Counted from the stretch's first letter, positions 41,813 to 51,240 are shown. The stretch: 64,000 bases of DNA from CAYLLE01 sp964384485 (GCA_964384485.1 CAYLLE010000004.1:11219-75218), one strand, 5' to 3'. A program made the numbers and translations. The notes: generated from the letters alone by a model not told the origin.

Positions 41813-41841
41813 TTGCAATAAATGGACCATTTGTTTACACT
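41813..41841 (+). promoter_or_regulatory. Promoter of the V-type ATPase operon
   Basis: TTGCAA (41813-41818), 17-base spacer, TACACT (41836-41841), about 42 bases before the first start codon, which has GGTGAGG upstream. Confidence 0.5.
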
Positions 41842-41882
41842 TGGTCTAAATTTTTCGTACCCCTTGAAGGTGAGGATAACAT

Positions 41883-42503
41883 ATGGATGTACAGTTAAAA
41901 GAACTTATAGAAACAATAAAAAAAGAAGGTGTAGAAAACGCGGAAGAGCAGTCCGCTCAAATAATAAAGAGTGCTGAAGAAAAGACTCGGAAAATAATTC
42001 AGGAAGCAGAAGATAAAGCCGCGGCCATAATCAAGTCGGCCCGTAAAGAAGCCGCGAAAACAGAAATGACAGGAAAAGCCTCCCTCAAACAGGCAGGACG
42101 GGATTTGATTCTGGATGTTCAGGACCGTCTCAAGTCTATATTTTCCGGTATTGTTGAACATGAAACAGCCGGTCACTTTGACGGAGAGACCCTGAAGAGT
42201 ACAATCGAAGCGGTTGTTAAGGGATGGGCAAAGGATGAAAAATCCGATTTAACCGTTCTTCTACCGCAAGAATCACTTAAATCACTGGAAGAAAGTTTCT
42301 TTTCAAAACTCTCTGCCGAATTGCGGAGCGGAGTGGAAGTTAAGCCCTTTCCCAATATCAAAGCCGGATTCCGGGTTTCCGAAAAAGACGGCAGCGCTTA
42401 CTACGATTTTTCCGCTGAAAGTGTAGCGGAGGTTCTGGCAAAATATCTAAACGACCGTCTCGGAACCGTATTAACCGATTCGGAAAACCGGCAAGAATCA
42501 TAG
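41883..42503 (+). CDS. atpE: V-type ATPase subunit E
   Basis: Peripheral stalk subunit, 206 residues. A long N-terminal coiled coil rich in Glu/Lys/Ala (residues ~5-65, GVENAEEQSAQIIKSAEEK) is followed by the globular E-subunit head. First gene of the seven-gene operon E-DUF2764-A-B-D-I-K. Assignment rests on coiled-coil pattern plus operon position; the symbol follows spirochaete annotation practice. Confidence 0.82.
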   Translation: MDVQLKELIETIKKEGVENAEEQSAQIIKSAEEKTRKIIQEAEDKAAAIIKSARKEAAKTEMTGKASLKQAGRDLILDVQDRLKSIFSGIVEHETAGHFDGETLKSTIEAVVKGWAKDEKSDLTVLLPQESLKSLEESFFSKLSAELRSGVEVKPFPNIKAGFRVSEKDGSAYYDFSAESVAEVLAKYLNDRLGTVLTDSENRQES

Positions 42504-42507
42504 GAGG
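42502..42507 (+). promoter_or_regulatory. Strong ribosome-binding site fixing a TTG start
   Basis: AGGAGG overlaps the subunit E stop codon (TAG) and is 7 bases before TTG 42515, identical in layout to the cheX/cheY junction. Confidence 0.8.
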
Positions 42508-42514
42508 CTGCCCC

Positions 42515-43099
42515 TTGAGCCGTTATTATTACGCAGTCTCCACACTTTCCATGCTGAGTATTGATTCACCGCCTCAGGATATTGAATCATTTCTCGAATT
42601 TTTGAAGGGAAGATGTTCCGGTTCCGATTACGATCTGCTGCTCAGCGCGTCCCTTGTTCCTCATCCGGAAAAAAGATCAAAAAATTCCGTACTGAGAGAA
42701 TGGCAGGATTGGGAAGCTGCCCTGCGGAACAGTTTAACCCTTGCCCGGGCTCCCGTGCTGGACGCTGATCCGGCCGAACACCTTAGGGGCATGGAACCAC
42801 CGGGGGGATCCCGTACTGAGCTGTACGAGGTAGAACCTGCTGTTCAGGAATCCATGTCCGGGAATAATCCGAAAGCGGTGGAAGAAAGTTTAGACCGGAA
42901 GAGATGGGGTAAACTGGATGAACTGGAAAACGGCCATTTTTTTGATATCGAAAAGTTAATCATATACTACCTAAAACTGCAGCTTTTAGAGAGGAAAAAT
43001 AAATTTACGCGTGACCGGGGTAAAGAAAATTTTAACGAAATTTATCAAGCGATTACTGAAAGCATCGAAGATTTTCCTAACCGGAATGTTATTGAATAA
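42515..43099 (+). CDS. DUF2764-type protein of the V-ATPase operon
   Basis: A 194-residue cytoplasmic protein placed between subunits E and A. MSRYYYAVSTLSMLSIDSPP and the helical end FDIEKLIIYYLKLQLLERKNKF resemble the DUF2764 proteins found at this operon position in Borrelia and Treponema. No C, F or G subunit gene is visible in the operon; this protein has been thought a possible stand-in for subunit C, which is inference. Translation starts at TTG behind a strong AGGAGG. Confidence 0.75.
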   Translation: MSRYYYAVSTLSMLSIDSPPQDIESFLEFLKGRCSGSDYDLLLSASLVPHPEKRSKNSVLREWQDWEAALRNSLTLARAPVLDADPAEHLRGMEPPGGSRTELYEVEPAVQESMSGNNPKAVEESLDRKRWGKLDELENGHFFDIEKLIIYYLKLQLLERKNKFTRDRGKENFNEIYQAITESIEDFPNRNVIE

Positions 43100-43110
43100 G
43101 AGGTAAAACG

Positions 43111-44913
43111 ATGAACGGTACTGATAAGGCTAAGGGTACGGTCCTTGGTGTAAATGGAAATATGGTCACCGCGGTAGTTGACGGTCATGTCTCCCTCAAC
43201 GAGGTGGGATATGTCATTATCGGTGAAGGAGACCAGCAGAAAAGACTTAAGTCGGAAGTAATCCGTATCCGTAATAACCGTGTGGATATGCAGGTTTTCG
43301 AGATGACCCGGGGTATCGGAGTAGGGAACCCGGTGGATTTTTCCGAGGAGCTCCTGGCGGTTGAACTGGGACCGGGTCTGTTAGGGCAGGTATATGACGG
43401 TCTGCAGAACCCTCTGCCCGAACTCGCGGCGGAGTGCGGCTTTTTTCTGGAACGGGGAATTTACCTGAATGCCCTTTCCCGGGAAAAAAGGTGGAAGTTC
43501 ACACCGCAAGCCAAAACCGGTGACGCGGTCACAGCTGGAGACACTCTCGGAACCGTACCGGAAGGAATTTTTAATCATCAGATTATGGTGCCGTTCAGTA
43601 ACACCGTAACATACACAGTTAAATCAATCGCGTCGGAAAACGAATACACCGTTACCGATACCATAGCGGTTCTTAAAGATGAAGATGGAAACGAAACCGA
43701 AGTGACCATGAAGTTTGAATGGCCGGTAAAAAGGGCCATAACCGCTTATGAAGAAAGACTTCGCCCCGTGGATCCCATGGTAACCAAGATACGTATTATC
43801 GACACATTTCTTCCGGTGGCCCTGGGCGGTACCTACTGTATTCCCGGACCCTTCGGAGCAGGGAAAACCGTTCTGCAGCAGGTCACCAGCCGGAATGCGG
43901 AGGTTGATGTTGTGATAATCGCTGCCTGCGGAGAGCGGGCGGGAGAGGTTGTGGAAACTCTGAAGGAATTTCCTGAACTGCTCGATCCCCGGACCGGCCG
44001 GACCCTTATGGAACGGACGGTTATCATCTGCAACACCAGTTCCATGCCGGTAGCTGCCCGGGAAGCATCGGTGTACACCGCGGTTACAATCGCGGAATAC
44101 TACCGGCAGATGGGTCTCAATACCCTGCTCCTTGCCGATTCAACCTCCCGGTGGGCACAGGCTATGCGTGAAATGTCGGGACGCCTGGAAGAGATTCCCG
44201 GCGAGGAAGCATTTCCAGCTTATCTGGAATCGGTTATCGCGAGTTTTTACGAACGGGCGGGACTTGTCCGGCTCAGAAACGGATCGAAAGGATCCGTAAC
44301 CATCGGCGGTACGGTAAGTCCCGCGGGTGGTAACTTTGAAGAACCGGTTACCCAGGCAACCCTGAAGGTTGTCGGCGCTTTTCACGGACTTTCCCGTGAC
44401 CGGTCAGATGCAAGAAAGTATCCGGCTATCCATCCCTTGGAAAGCTGGAGTAAATATCCCGGTTCAGTCAGAACATCGAAAACAGAATACGGAAGAGACA
44501 TTCTGTTTAAAGGGAATGAAGTAGACCAGATGATGAAAGTTGTGGGAGAAGAAGGAACAAGTCTGGAAGATTTCATCATCTTTTTAAAGGGTGATTTTTT
44601 GGATGCCGTCTATCTCCAGCAGAACTCATTTGACCCCATTGACGCGGCGGTAAGTACGGAACGGCAGCAGCGGGTATACGATATCCTGTTCCGTATCTTA
44701 AGCGCGGAACTTGATCTCCAGACAAAACAGGAAGCCCGGGGATTCTTTAATCAGCTGAGACAGAAATTTCTCGATTACAACGGATCGGAATGGGGCTCGG
44801 AATCATACAAAGAGAACGAAAAAGGTATCTTGGAACTCCTTGAATCGAAAAAAACCGGAATTGACCGCCGGGCAAAAGAAATACTTGGGACGGAAGACGG
44901 AGTGGAAGAATGA
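43111..44913 (+). CDS. atpA: V-type ATPase catalytic subunit A
   Basis: Catalytic subunit of the V1 head, 600 residues. The Walker A P-loop GPFGAGKT is at residues 246-253, the bulge domain lies before it (residues ~115-190) as in A-subunits, and GERAGEVVETLKEFPEL and STSRWAQAMREMSGRLEE are the conserved catalytic blocks. It overlaps subunit B by 4 bases. In spirochaetes the enzyme may synthesise ATP or pump ions. Confidence 0.96.
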   Translation: MNGTDKAKGTVLGVNGNMVTAVVDGHVSLNEVGYVIIGEGDQQKRLKSEVIRIRNNRVDMQVFEMTRGIGVGNPVDFSEELLAVELGPGLLGQVYDGLQNPLPELAAECGFFLERGIYLNALSREKRWKFTPQAKTGDAVTAGDTLGTVPEGIFNHQIMVPFSNTVTYTVKSIASENEYTVTDTIAVLKDEDGNETEVTMKFEWPVKRAITAYEERLRPVDPMVTKIRIIDTFLPVALGGTYCIPGPFGAGKTVLQQVTSRNAEVDVVIIAACGERAGEVVETLKEFPELLDPRTGRTLMERTVIICNTSSMPVAAREASVYTAVTIAEYYRQMGLNTLLLADSTSRWAQAMREMSGRLEEIPGEEAFPAYLESVIASFYERAGLVRLRNGSKGSVTIGGTVSPAGGNFEEPVTQATLKVVGAFHGLSRDRSDARKYPAIHPLESWSKYPGSVRTSKTEYGRDILFKGNEVDQMMKVVGEEGTSLEDFIIFLKGDFLDAVYLQQNSFDPIDAAVSTERQQRVYDILFRILSAELDLQTKQEARGFFNQLRQKFLDYNGSEWGSESYKENEKGILELLESKKTGIDRRAKEILGTEDGVEE

Positions 44914-46220
44914 GAAAAGTTTACAGTAAGATAGAATCCATAGCCGGAAACGTAATAACGGTTTCGGCTGATGATGTAAAATATGGAGATCTGGCCATGC
45001 TGAGGTCTCGCTACGGCACATCCCTGGCTGAGGTGATCCGGCTATTCGAGAACCGGGTGTCCCTTCAGGTTTTTACCGGCGGACGCGGGGTATCGACCGG
45101 AGACGAGGTGGAATTTCTCGGCCACCCAATGCAGGTTTCGTTTTCCGACAATCTGCTTGGACGCATCTTTGACGGTTCCGGCAGACCCCGGGACAACGGA
45201 CCCGAACTTACTGATGATCTCATAAATATCGGCGGACCCTCGGTTAATCCGGCAAAGCGGATTATCCCCCGGAACATGATCCGAACCGGTATTCCAATGA
45301 TCGACATTTTCAATTCGCTTGTGGAATCCCAAAAACTGCCGATTTTTTCGGTCTCGGGTGAACCGTACAACCCCCTTCTATCTAGGATTGCTCTGCAGGC
45401 CGAAGTTGACATGATTATTCTAGGCGGTATCGGATTAAAATACGACGACTATCTCTTTTTCCGGGATACCCTGGAAGAGGGCGGAGCGCTCAGCAGAACC
45501 ATCTTTTTCGTGCATACCGCCTCCGATCCTATCGTGGAAAGTCTCCTGGTACCGGATATATCTCTCGCGGTGGCTGAACGTTTTGCCCTGAATGGAAAGA
45601 AAGTACTGGTCCTCCTTACCGATATGACCAACTTCTCCGATGCCCTAAAAGAAATCGCCATTACAATGGAACAGGTCCCCTCAAACCGGGGTTATCCCGG
45701 CGACCTCTACAGTCAGCTGGCCTCCCGGTACGAGAAGGCTGTGGACTTTGAAGGCGCGGGATCGATAACGATTCTCGCGGTCACAACCATGCCGGGGGAT
45801 GATGTAACCCACCCGGTTCCTGATAACACCGGATATATAACCGAAGGGCAATACTACCTTAGAAACGGCCGCATTGAACCCTTCGGCTCACTTTCCAGAC
45901 TAAAGCAGATGGTAAACAAAGATACCAGACCGGACCACCGGCCTATTATGGACGGGATGATCCGGCTTTATGCCGCGTACCGTGAATCTCTTGAAAAGAA
46001 GGCTATGGGGTTCCGGATGTCCGATTGGGACAACAAGCTGCTTAAATACGGAGAGATATTCGAAAACGATATGATGGATTTATCGGTGAATATTCCCCTT
46101 GAAGAAGCTCTTGACCGGGGCTGGCGGATACTCGCCGAATGCTTTACCCCTGAAGAAACCGGTCTTCGGACAGAACTGATCCGTCAATTCTGGCCGAAAC
46201 GGGAGGAAGTGGAACAGTAA
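44910..46220 (+). CDS. atpB: V-type ATPase subunit B
   Basis: Non-catalytic nucleotide-binding subunit, 436 residues. It has the B-subunit start (YSKIESIAGNVITVSADDVKYGDLA), no Walker A lysine loop (FSVSGEPYNPLLSRI in its place), and the conserved LTDMTNFSDALKEIA and NRGYPGDLYSQLASRYEKA. The start codon overlaps the subunit A stop (ATGA), so the A3B3 partners are made together. Confidence 0.96.
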   Translation: MRKVYSKIESIAGNVITVSADDVKYGDLAMLRSRYGTSLAEVIRLFENRVSLQVFTGGRGVSTGDEVEFLGHPMQVSFSDNLLGRIFDGSGRPRDNGPELTDDLINIGGPSVNPAKRIIPRNMIRTGIPMIDIFNSLVESQKLPIFSVSGEPYNPLLSRIALQAEVDMIILGGIGLKYDDYLFFRDTLEEGGALSRTIFFVHTASDPIVESLLVPDISLAVAERFALNGKKVLVLLTDMTNFSDALKEIAITMEQVPSNRGYPGDLYSQLASRYEKAVDFEGAGSITILAVTTMPGDDVTHPVPDNTGYITEGQYYLRNGRIEPFGSLSRLKQMVNKDTRPDHRPIMDGMIRLYAAYRESLEKKAMGFRMSDWDNKLLKYGEIFENDMMDLSVNIPLEEALDRGWRILAECFTPEETGLRTELIRQFWPKREEVEQ

Positions 46221-46223
46221 CCA

Positions 46224-46826
46224 ATGGCTAAGGTAAAACTCACCAAGAATGAACTGAAAAAACAGAAAGATTCTCTAAAACGGTTCGAGCGGTACCTGCC
46301 CACACTGATGCTGAAAAAACAGCAGCTCCAGATGATGATCCGTCAGGTGGAAGCGGCAGTAGTAAAAAAGCAGGCGGAGCGGGATAAAACGTACAGCGAG
46401 ATTTCTCAATGGATAGAAGTATTTGGTGAGGAATCGGATCTGGACGCGATGATCCGGGTAAAATCGGTGGAAATCGATACCGGGAATATCGCCGGGATTG
46501 ATATTCCCGTATTCAAGCATATAGAATTTGAAGATGTCACATACGATCTGTACTACACGCCGCCGTGGATAGACAAAGCTGTCCTGGAGCTTCAGAAGCT
46601 TATTACCCAGGATATTGAAATACATATTTTAAGGAAACAGCAGGATCTTTTGAATGAAGAACTCCGTATAACAAGCCAGCGGGTCAACTTGTTCGAAAAG
46701 GTAAAGATACCGGAGACAAAAGATAACATTAAAAAAATTCAAATCTACCTCGGTGACCAGCAGACAGCAGCCGTTGTCCGGGGGAAGATCGCGAAGAACA
46801 GTTTAGTTGAGGTGGGCGGTCAATGA
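46224..46826 (+). CDS. atpD: V-type ATPase subunit D (central rotor)
   Basis: A 200-residue subunit forming the central shaft. Long N- and C-terminal helices frame a short middle, with the family start VKLTKNELKKQKDSLKRFER and LKKQQLQMMIRQVEAAV. It follows subunit B by 3 bases and overlaps subunit I by 4 bases. Confidence 0.92.
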   Translation: MAKVKLTKNELKKQKDSLKRFERYLPTLMLKKQQLQMMIRQVEAAVVKKQAERDKTYSEISQWIEVFGEESDLDAMIRVKSVEIDTGNIAGIDIPVFKHIEFEDVTYDLYYTPPWIDKAVLELQKLITQDIEIHILRKQQDLLNEELRITSQRVNLFEKVKIPETKDNIKKIQIYLGDQQTAAVVRGKIAKNSLVEVGGQ

Positions 46827-48709
46827 TTGAACGGATGAAAAAAATATCCCTTCTCACGCTGGAAAGCCGGCGGGAAGATACATTACATAAATTAAAGAAA
46901 GCGGGGGTTCTTCATATCAGTACGAAAAGGTATGAACATCCTTCAATTGAAAATCTTGAAGAGAAAAGAGCCGTTCTCCAAAAAGCGCATAACAAACTTT
47001 CAGAATACGAGTCCGATTCCGAACCAGCCGGTCCCCCGGCTAAAAACCGGGAACAAATTGTTGAGCACGCCATTGACGCGGCTCATGAAATCCTCGATAT
47101 ATCCGATAAAACCCGGGAGATCCAGGAAGAGACCGAGCGTCTTCAGCGGGAACAGAGCAGAATAGAACCCTGGGGTAATTTTGATCCCGCGGAAATTGAC
47201 GCGCTGCATCGAAAGGGTATTTCGATCAGGCTTTACACAACATCTCCAGCCGCATTTCAGAATATCCCTCATACGGCAAAGATCATCCCCATCAGCTCGA
47301 CAAAAAACCTGGTGCGGTTTGCTGCCGTGTCTTTGAACGACAGTGCCATTCCCGATCTCCAGGAGGAGCAGCTCGGGGAAAAGAGTCTTGCCCGGATACG
47401 GGCGGAAATTGAAGAGAAGAAATCCGCTGTAATCAAACTGAATAATGAATTGCAGGGAAAGAAGAAAAGAGAATCCCTTTTAGAACGGGGAATCGAGATT
47501 CTGGATGATCTTATTGAATATAACCAGATCCGGGAAGGCATGCGTCAGGATGGAATACTTGTATACCTGATCGGTTTCGCGCCTGAATCCCGGGTGGATA
47601 AAATCAGGAATGAAGCTGCGGCAAACGGCTGGGCTGTCCTCATTGAAAATCCCGGTCCTGAAGATCCTGTTCCCACAAAGATCAGAAACAAACCTTTTGT
47701 CCGGATTATCCAGCCGGTGTTTGATCTTCTCGGGACTGTTCCGGGATACCGGGAATATGACATCAGTTTCTTTTTTCTCCTTTTTTTTACGGTGTTCTTC
47801 GCGATGATCATCGGAGACGGGGGTTACGGGGCTGTACTTCTATCCGGAGGCATTTTCTTCTCTAATAAGTCAAAGAAAAAAACGGGAAAAATATCCGACG
47901 GTCTGATCCTTCTCAATCTTCTCAGTTTTGCCACTATCGTCTGGGGAGCCATTACCGGAACCTGGTTCGGATACGCCCCAATAGCTCAAACCGAGCCGTT
48001 TTCCTGGTTTGTGATCCCGGAAATGTACAGTTTTAATCCAAGGAGCGCCGAATTTATCCAGTTCATCTGTTTTGTTATCGGTACCGTCCATCTGACAATA
48101 TCCCATCTCTGGAACTTTTTTGATCAGATTAAAAAGCATCCAAGGATAAAGGCTTTTGCTCAGCTTGGATGGCTGGCCATGCTCCTGGGTCTGTATTACT
48201 TGGTCCTGAATCTGGTCCTCAGTCCCGAAAAATACCCATTACCCGACTTTTCACCGTGGCTTATCGGAGGAGGGCTGGTTTTCATCATTGTATTTTCCGA
48301 ACAGGAGGGAAACTTCTTTAAGGGAATACTCCGGGGGGCCGCCGGGATCATTACTACCCTTCTGGACGGAATCGGCACTTTTTCGGATATCATATCCTAT
48401 ATACGGCTTTTCGCAGTAGGACTCGCCTCGGTAGAAATCGCGAAAAGTTTTAATACCATGGCTTCCGGATTCGGAAACGGAGCGGGAGCTGTCGCGGCCT
48501 CGGTGGCTGTGCTGCTCCTCGGTCATTCCCTGAACCTGGCAATGGGTGCATTATCGGTAATTGTCCATGGTGTAAGATTGAATATGCTTGAGTTTTCAGG
48601 ACACCTGGGAATGGAATGGACAGGAGTTCCATATGATCCGTTCCGCGAAAAAGAAACAGAAGAAGAACAAAATAGTTCGTTAAACCGCGAAGTGGTTGAA
48701 ACGGTATAA
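46823..48709 (+). CDS. atpI: V-type ATPase subunit I (a-subunit, stator)
   Basis: Membrane stator subunit, 628 residues: a soluble N-terminal half with coiled coils (residues ~60-120 and ~190-230) and a C-terminal half with about seven or eight membrane helices. The half-channel helix contains IISYIRLFAVGLASVEIA, where the Arg is the essential stator arginine. FFAMIIGDGGYGAVLL and LGHSLNLAMGALSVIVHGVRLNMLEF (in parts) are conserved. It is coupled to subunit D by a 4-base overlap. Confidence 0.95.
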   Translation: MIERMKKISLLTLESRREDTLHKLKKAGVLHISTKRYEHPSIENLEEKRAVLQKAHNKLSEYESDSEPAGPPAKNREQIVEHAIDAAHEILDISDKTREIQEETERLQREQSRIEPWGNFDPAEIDALHRKGISIRLYTTSPAAFQNIPHTAKIIPISSTKNLVRFAAVSLNDSAIPDLQEEQLGEKSLARIRAEIEEKKSAVIKLNNELQGKKKRESLLERGIEILDDLIEYNQIREGMRQDGILVYLIGFAPESRVDKIRNEAAANGWAVLIENPGPEDPVPTKIRNKPFVRIIQPVFDLLGTVPGYREYDISFFFLLFFTVFFAMIIGDGGYGAVLLSGGIFFSNKSKKKTGKISDGLILLNLLSFATIVWGAITGTWFGYAPIAQTEPFSWFVIPEMYSFNPRSAEFIQFICFVIGTVHLTISHLWNFFDQIKKHPRIKAFAQLGWLAMLLGLYYLVLNLVLSPEKYPLPDFSPWLIGGGLVFIIVFSEQEGNFFKGILRGAAGIITTLLDGIGTFSDIISYIRLFAVGLASVEIAKSFNTMASGFGNGAGAVAASVAVLLLGHSLNLAMGALSVIVHGVRLNMLEFSGHLGMEWTGVPYDPFREKETEEEQNSSLNREVVETV

Positions 48710-48737
48710 ATATACAAAACAGTAAGGAGCAAAAAAC

Positions 48738-49166
48738 ATGAATATTGGTATGATAGGTGTTGGAGCCGCTTTAGCATTCGCGGCTATAGGATCCGCCCTA
48801 GGGGCAGGGTCAGCAGGTATGGCTGCTGTAGGAGCATGGAAAAAGTGTTTTGTTCAGAACCGTCCCGCCCCGTTTATGCTGATCGCGTTTGTCGGCGCTC
48901 CGCTGACACAGACGATCTACGGTTTTATTCTCATGCAGGCCTTAAGCGGAGCGGCGGAGACAGCCGATCCGGGGCTTATTTTCGGTGCCGGTATCCTCGG
49001 CGGGATTGCCATGGGATTTTCTGCATGGTTCCAGGGAAAGGCAGGCGCTGTGGCGTCAGACGCGTTAGCTGAAACAGGAGAAGGTTTCGGTAACTTCATC
49101 ATGGTTCTGGGTTTGGTAGAAACTGTAGCATTGTTTGTTATGGTATTCCTCCTTGGAGTTGTGTAG
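48738..49166 (+). CDS. atpK: V-type ATPase proteolipid subunit K
   Basis: Rotor-ring subunit, 142 residues with four membrane helices (two hairpins). Only the second hairpin carries the ion-binding carboxylate, Glu128 in VLGLVETVALF. The first hairpin has PLTQTIYGF, giving Thr57, Gln58 and Tyr61, and WFQGK gives Gln99; these match the sodium ligands I recall for the Enterococcus NtpK ring. AAGGAG precedes the start. It is the last ATPase gene; ispG follows within 11 bases and may be co-transcribed. Confidence 0.93.
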   Translation: MNIGMIGVGAALAFAAIGSALGAGSAGMAAVGAWKKCFVQNRPAPFMLIAFVGAPLTQTIYGFILMQALSGAAETADPGLIFGAGILGGIAMGFSAWFQGKAGAVASDALAETGEGFGNFIMVLGLVETVALFVMVFLLGVV

Positions 49167-49176
49167 AAGCGCATTA

Positions 49177-50229
49177 ATGATACGGCGCAGATTATCACGG
49201 AAAGTCAATGTCGGGGGAATTCCTGTAGGCGGGGATTCCCCTGTCTCTGTTCAGACCATGTGGAAAATGCCGCTGACCGATGAAAAGGCGGCGGTTCTCC
49301 GCAAGATTAATCATCTAAAGTTAATCGGATGTGAAATTCTCCGGTTTGCTGTGCCGGATATGGAAAGTGCTGAAATTCTTGGTCAGTTATCCGCAGAATC
49401 ACCGATCCCCCTGGTCGCGGATATTCATTTTGACCATCGTCTTGCCCTGCGCTGCCTGGATTATCCAATAGGCAAAATCAGAATCAATCCGGGTAATATC
49501 GGATCACCCCGGAAGGTACGGGAAGTATTTCTCAAAGCCGCCGAAAAGGGGATACCGGTACGCATAGGTGTCAATGCTGGTTCTCTTCCGAAGGACCTGC
49601 ATGAGCTCCCTGACAGAGCGGAAGCTATGGTTAAAGCGGCGGAACGCGAATTGGAACGGATAGCCGAAATCGATTTCACCGGTATAATAATCTCATTAAA
49701 ATCCTCCGATATTAATACCACGGTACGGGCAAACGAGCTGTTTGTCGCCCGGTTCGATTTTCCGCTTCATTTAGGGGTAACAGAGGCGGGTCCGGTGATT
49801 CCCGGTATTGTAAAACACAGCATAGCTTTCGCGGAGCTTTTCGCGAAGGGAATCGGCGACACCATCCGGGTCTCCCTGTCCGGCTCAATGGAGGAAGAGA
49901 TACAGGCCGGAAAAGAGATCCTAAGGAGTACTGGTATTCGCACCGGCGGTGTTACCGTGATATCATGTCCCAGGTGCGGCCGGAAGGGATTTGATGTTAC
50001 AGGATTTCTTGAGAGCCTGGGTGATCTATTCCAGCGGACCGAAAAACCGCTTACCGTTGCGGTGATGGGATGTGAGGTGAACGGGCCGGGAGAAGCAAGA
50101 GAAGCCGATATCGGCATCACCGGAAGCGGTAACTCCGTAGTCATTTTCCGGAAGGGCATGGTGATAAAAAGAACGGATACCCGGAAAGCCCGGGAAGATT
50201 TTATAAAGGCCTTTGAAGAGTTGTTATGA
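49177..50229 (+). CDS. ispG: 4-hydroxy-3-methylbut-2-enyl diphosphate synthase
   Basis: Penultimate MEP-pathway enzyme (GcpE), reducing MEcPP to HMBPP. The [4Fe-4S] ligands are Cys264 and Cys267 (SCPRCGR), Cys299 (MGCEVNGPGEA) and Glu306. At 350 residues it is the short bacterial form without the inserted domain. ATG 49177 gives the usual start; an open frame runs further upstream into atpK. Its stop overlaps the next gene by 4 bases. Confidence 0.95.
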   Translation: MIRRRLSRKVNVGGIPVGGDSPVSVQTMWKMPLTDEKAAVLRKINHLKLIGCEILRFAVPDMESAEILGQLSAESPIPLVADIHFDHRLALRCLDYPIGKIRINPGNIGSPRKVREVFLKAAEKGIPVRIGVNAGSLPKDLHELPDRAEAMVKAAERELERIAEIDFTGIIISLKSSDINTTVRANELFVARFDFPLHLGVTEAGPVIPGIVKHSIAFAELFAKGIGDTIRVSLSGSMEEEIQAGKEILRSTGIRTGGVTVISCPRCGRKGFDVTGFLESLGDLFQRTEKPLTVAVMGCEVNGPGEAREADIGITGSGNSVVIFRKGMVIKRTDTRKAREDFIKAFEELL

Positions 50230-51143
50230 ACAAGATTTTCGGTATAATTCTGATATTTTCCGCCGTCCTGCTGCCCCTGCCGGTACTAGAATCACAGGAA
50301 ACAGCAGAAAATGATCATCCGGCATGGCTCTACTATGAGAAAGGGAACGCCGCGTTTGAAGAAAAGGACTTAGGCAGAGCCCTTAAACTCTACCGGCAAG
50401 CCATGAGCGCCGACCGGTACTATCCCGAAGCGGAAGCAGGCATGGCCCGTGTGTTTCAGGCCACCGGTGAATATGAGCTGGCCATCATGTATTACAACCG
50501 GGCGCTGAACCAGGAGCGCTCACTGTATGTGCTTGAGGAAAAATATGACATCCTCTACCGGCTGTCGGAAATATATCGGCTTTTAGAACGGTGGAAAGAT
50601 TACGAGGAAACCCTGCTTCGTATCACCGATGACCAGGCTTTGTTTTCTTCTCCGGAGAATGAATACCGGAATCTGCGGGAAGCGATGTTCCGGATACTTG
50701 ATGAAGAAGGACTCAACCAGCTTCTGATTCTGTACCGGATCGAAGGAATGCACACCTTCCGCGCCCACACGGAGTTAGGGGATTTTTATCTCCACACCGG
50801 CAGGAATAAGCGGGCAAAGGATCATTTGACATTCGCCGTGGTAATGCTGATAAGCCGTTCTATCGAGGCTGTAAAGCGGTTCGAAATTGAGTATCCCTAT
50901 ACAACAATGCAGGACTTTATTGATACCGCGTTTTTTCACGATCATATACAGGAATTCTGCGTGAACAACGGTTTGTTCAAAAACCTATACTATCTTGGGA
51001 CCGCCATGTACGGATTAGGCGATCAGCAGATCAGCAGGCAGATTTGGGAAATAGTGGCAGCGTATCCGGAATCCCGATGGAATGAACGGGCCCGGGAACA
51101 GCTGGAAAATCCTTCTCAGGCTCCCGTTACAATCAGCTACTGA
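50226..51143 (+). CDS. Exported TPR protein, unknown
   Basis: A 305-residue protein with a signal peptide (MNKIFGIILIFSAVLLPLPVLES) and tetratricopeptide repeats in the first half (for example AWLYYEKGNAAFEEKDLGRA and ARVFQATGEYELAIMYY), and further helical repeats to the end. TPR domains mediate protein contacts, so a periplasmic scaffold role is likely, but no partner is evident. It overlaps ispG by 4 bases. Confidence 0.75.
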   Translation: MNKIFGIILIFSAVLLPLPVLESQETAENDHPAWLYYEKGNAAFEEKDLGRALKLYRQAMSADRYYPEAEAGMARVFQATGEYELAIMYYNRALNQERSLYVLEEKYDILYRLSEIYRLLERWKDYEETLLRITDDQALFSSPENEYRNLREAMFRILDEEGLNQLLILYRIEGMHTFRAHTELGDFYLHTGRNKRAKDHLTFAVVMLISRSIEAVKRFEIEYPYTTMQDFIDTAFFHDHIQEFCVNNGLFKNLYYLGTAMYGLGDQQISRQIWEIVAAYPESRWNERAREQLENPSQAPVTISY

Positions 51144-51189
51144 AATAGAATATTACTTCCCCCCCCTTGCAAATTCGCCCCAAAAGAGA

Positions 51190-51210
51190 GTACTTTTTGA
51201 GCTAAAGTAC
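51190..51210. promoter_or_regulatory. Palindromic operator candidate upstream of uvrA
   Basis: Perfect inverted repeat GTACTTT-(N7)-AAAGTAC, 30 bases before the uvrA start and overlapping a -35-like TTGAGC (51197-51202) that is followed at 17 bases by TAAGGA (51220-51225). The position and dyad suit a repressor; a LexA-type DNA-damage regulator is one possibility. Confidence 0.5.
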
Positions 51211-51240
51211 CACACGACATAAGGACTAGACAAAAATTCT

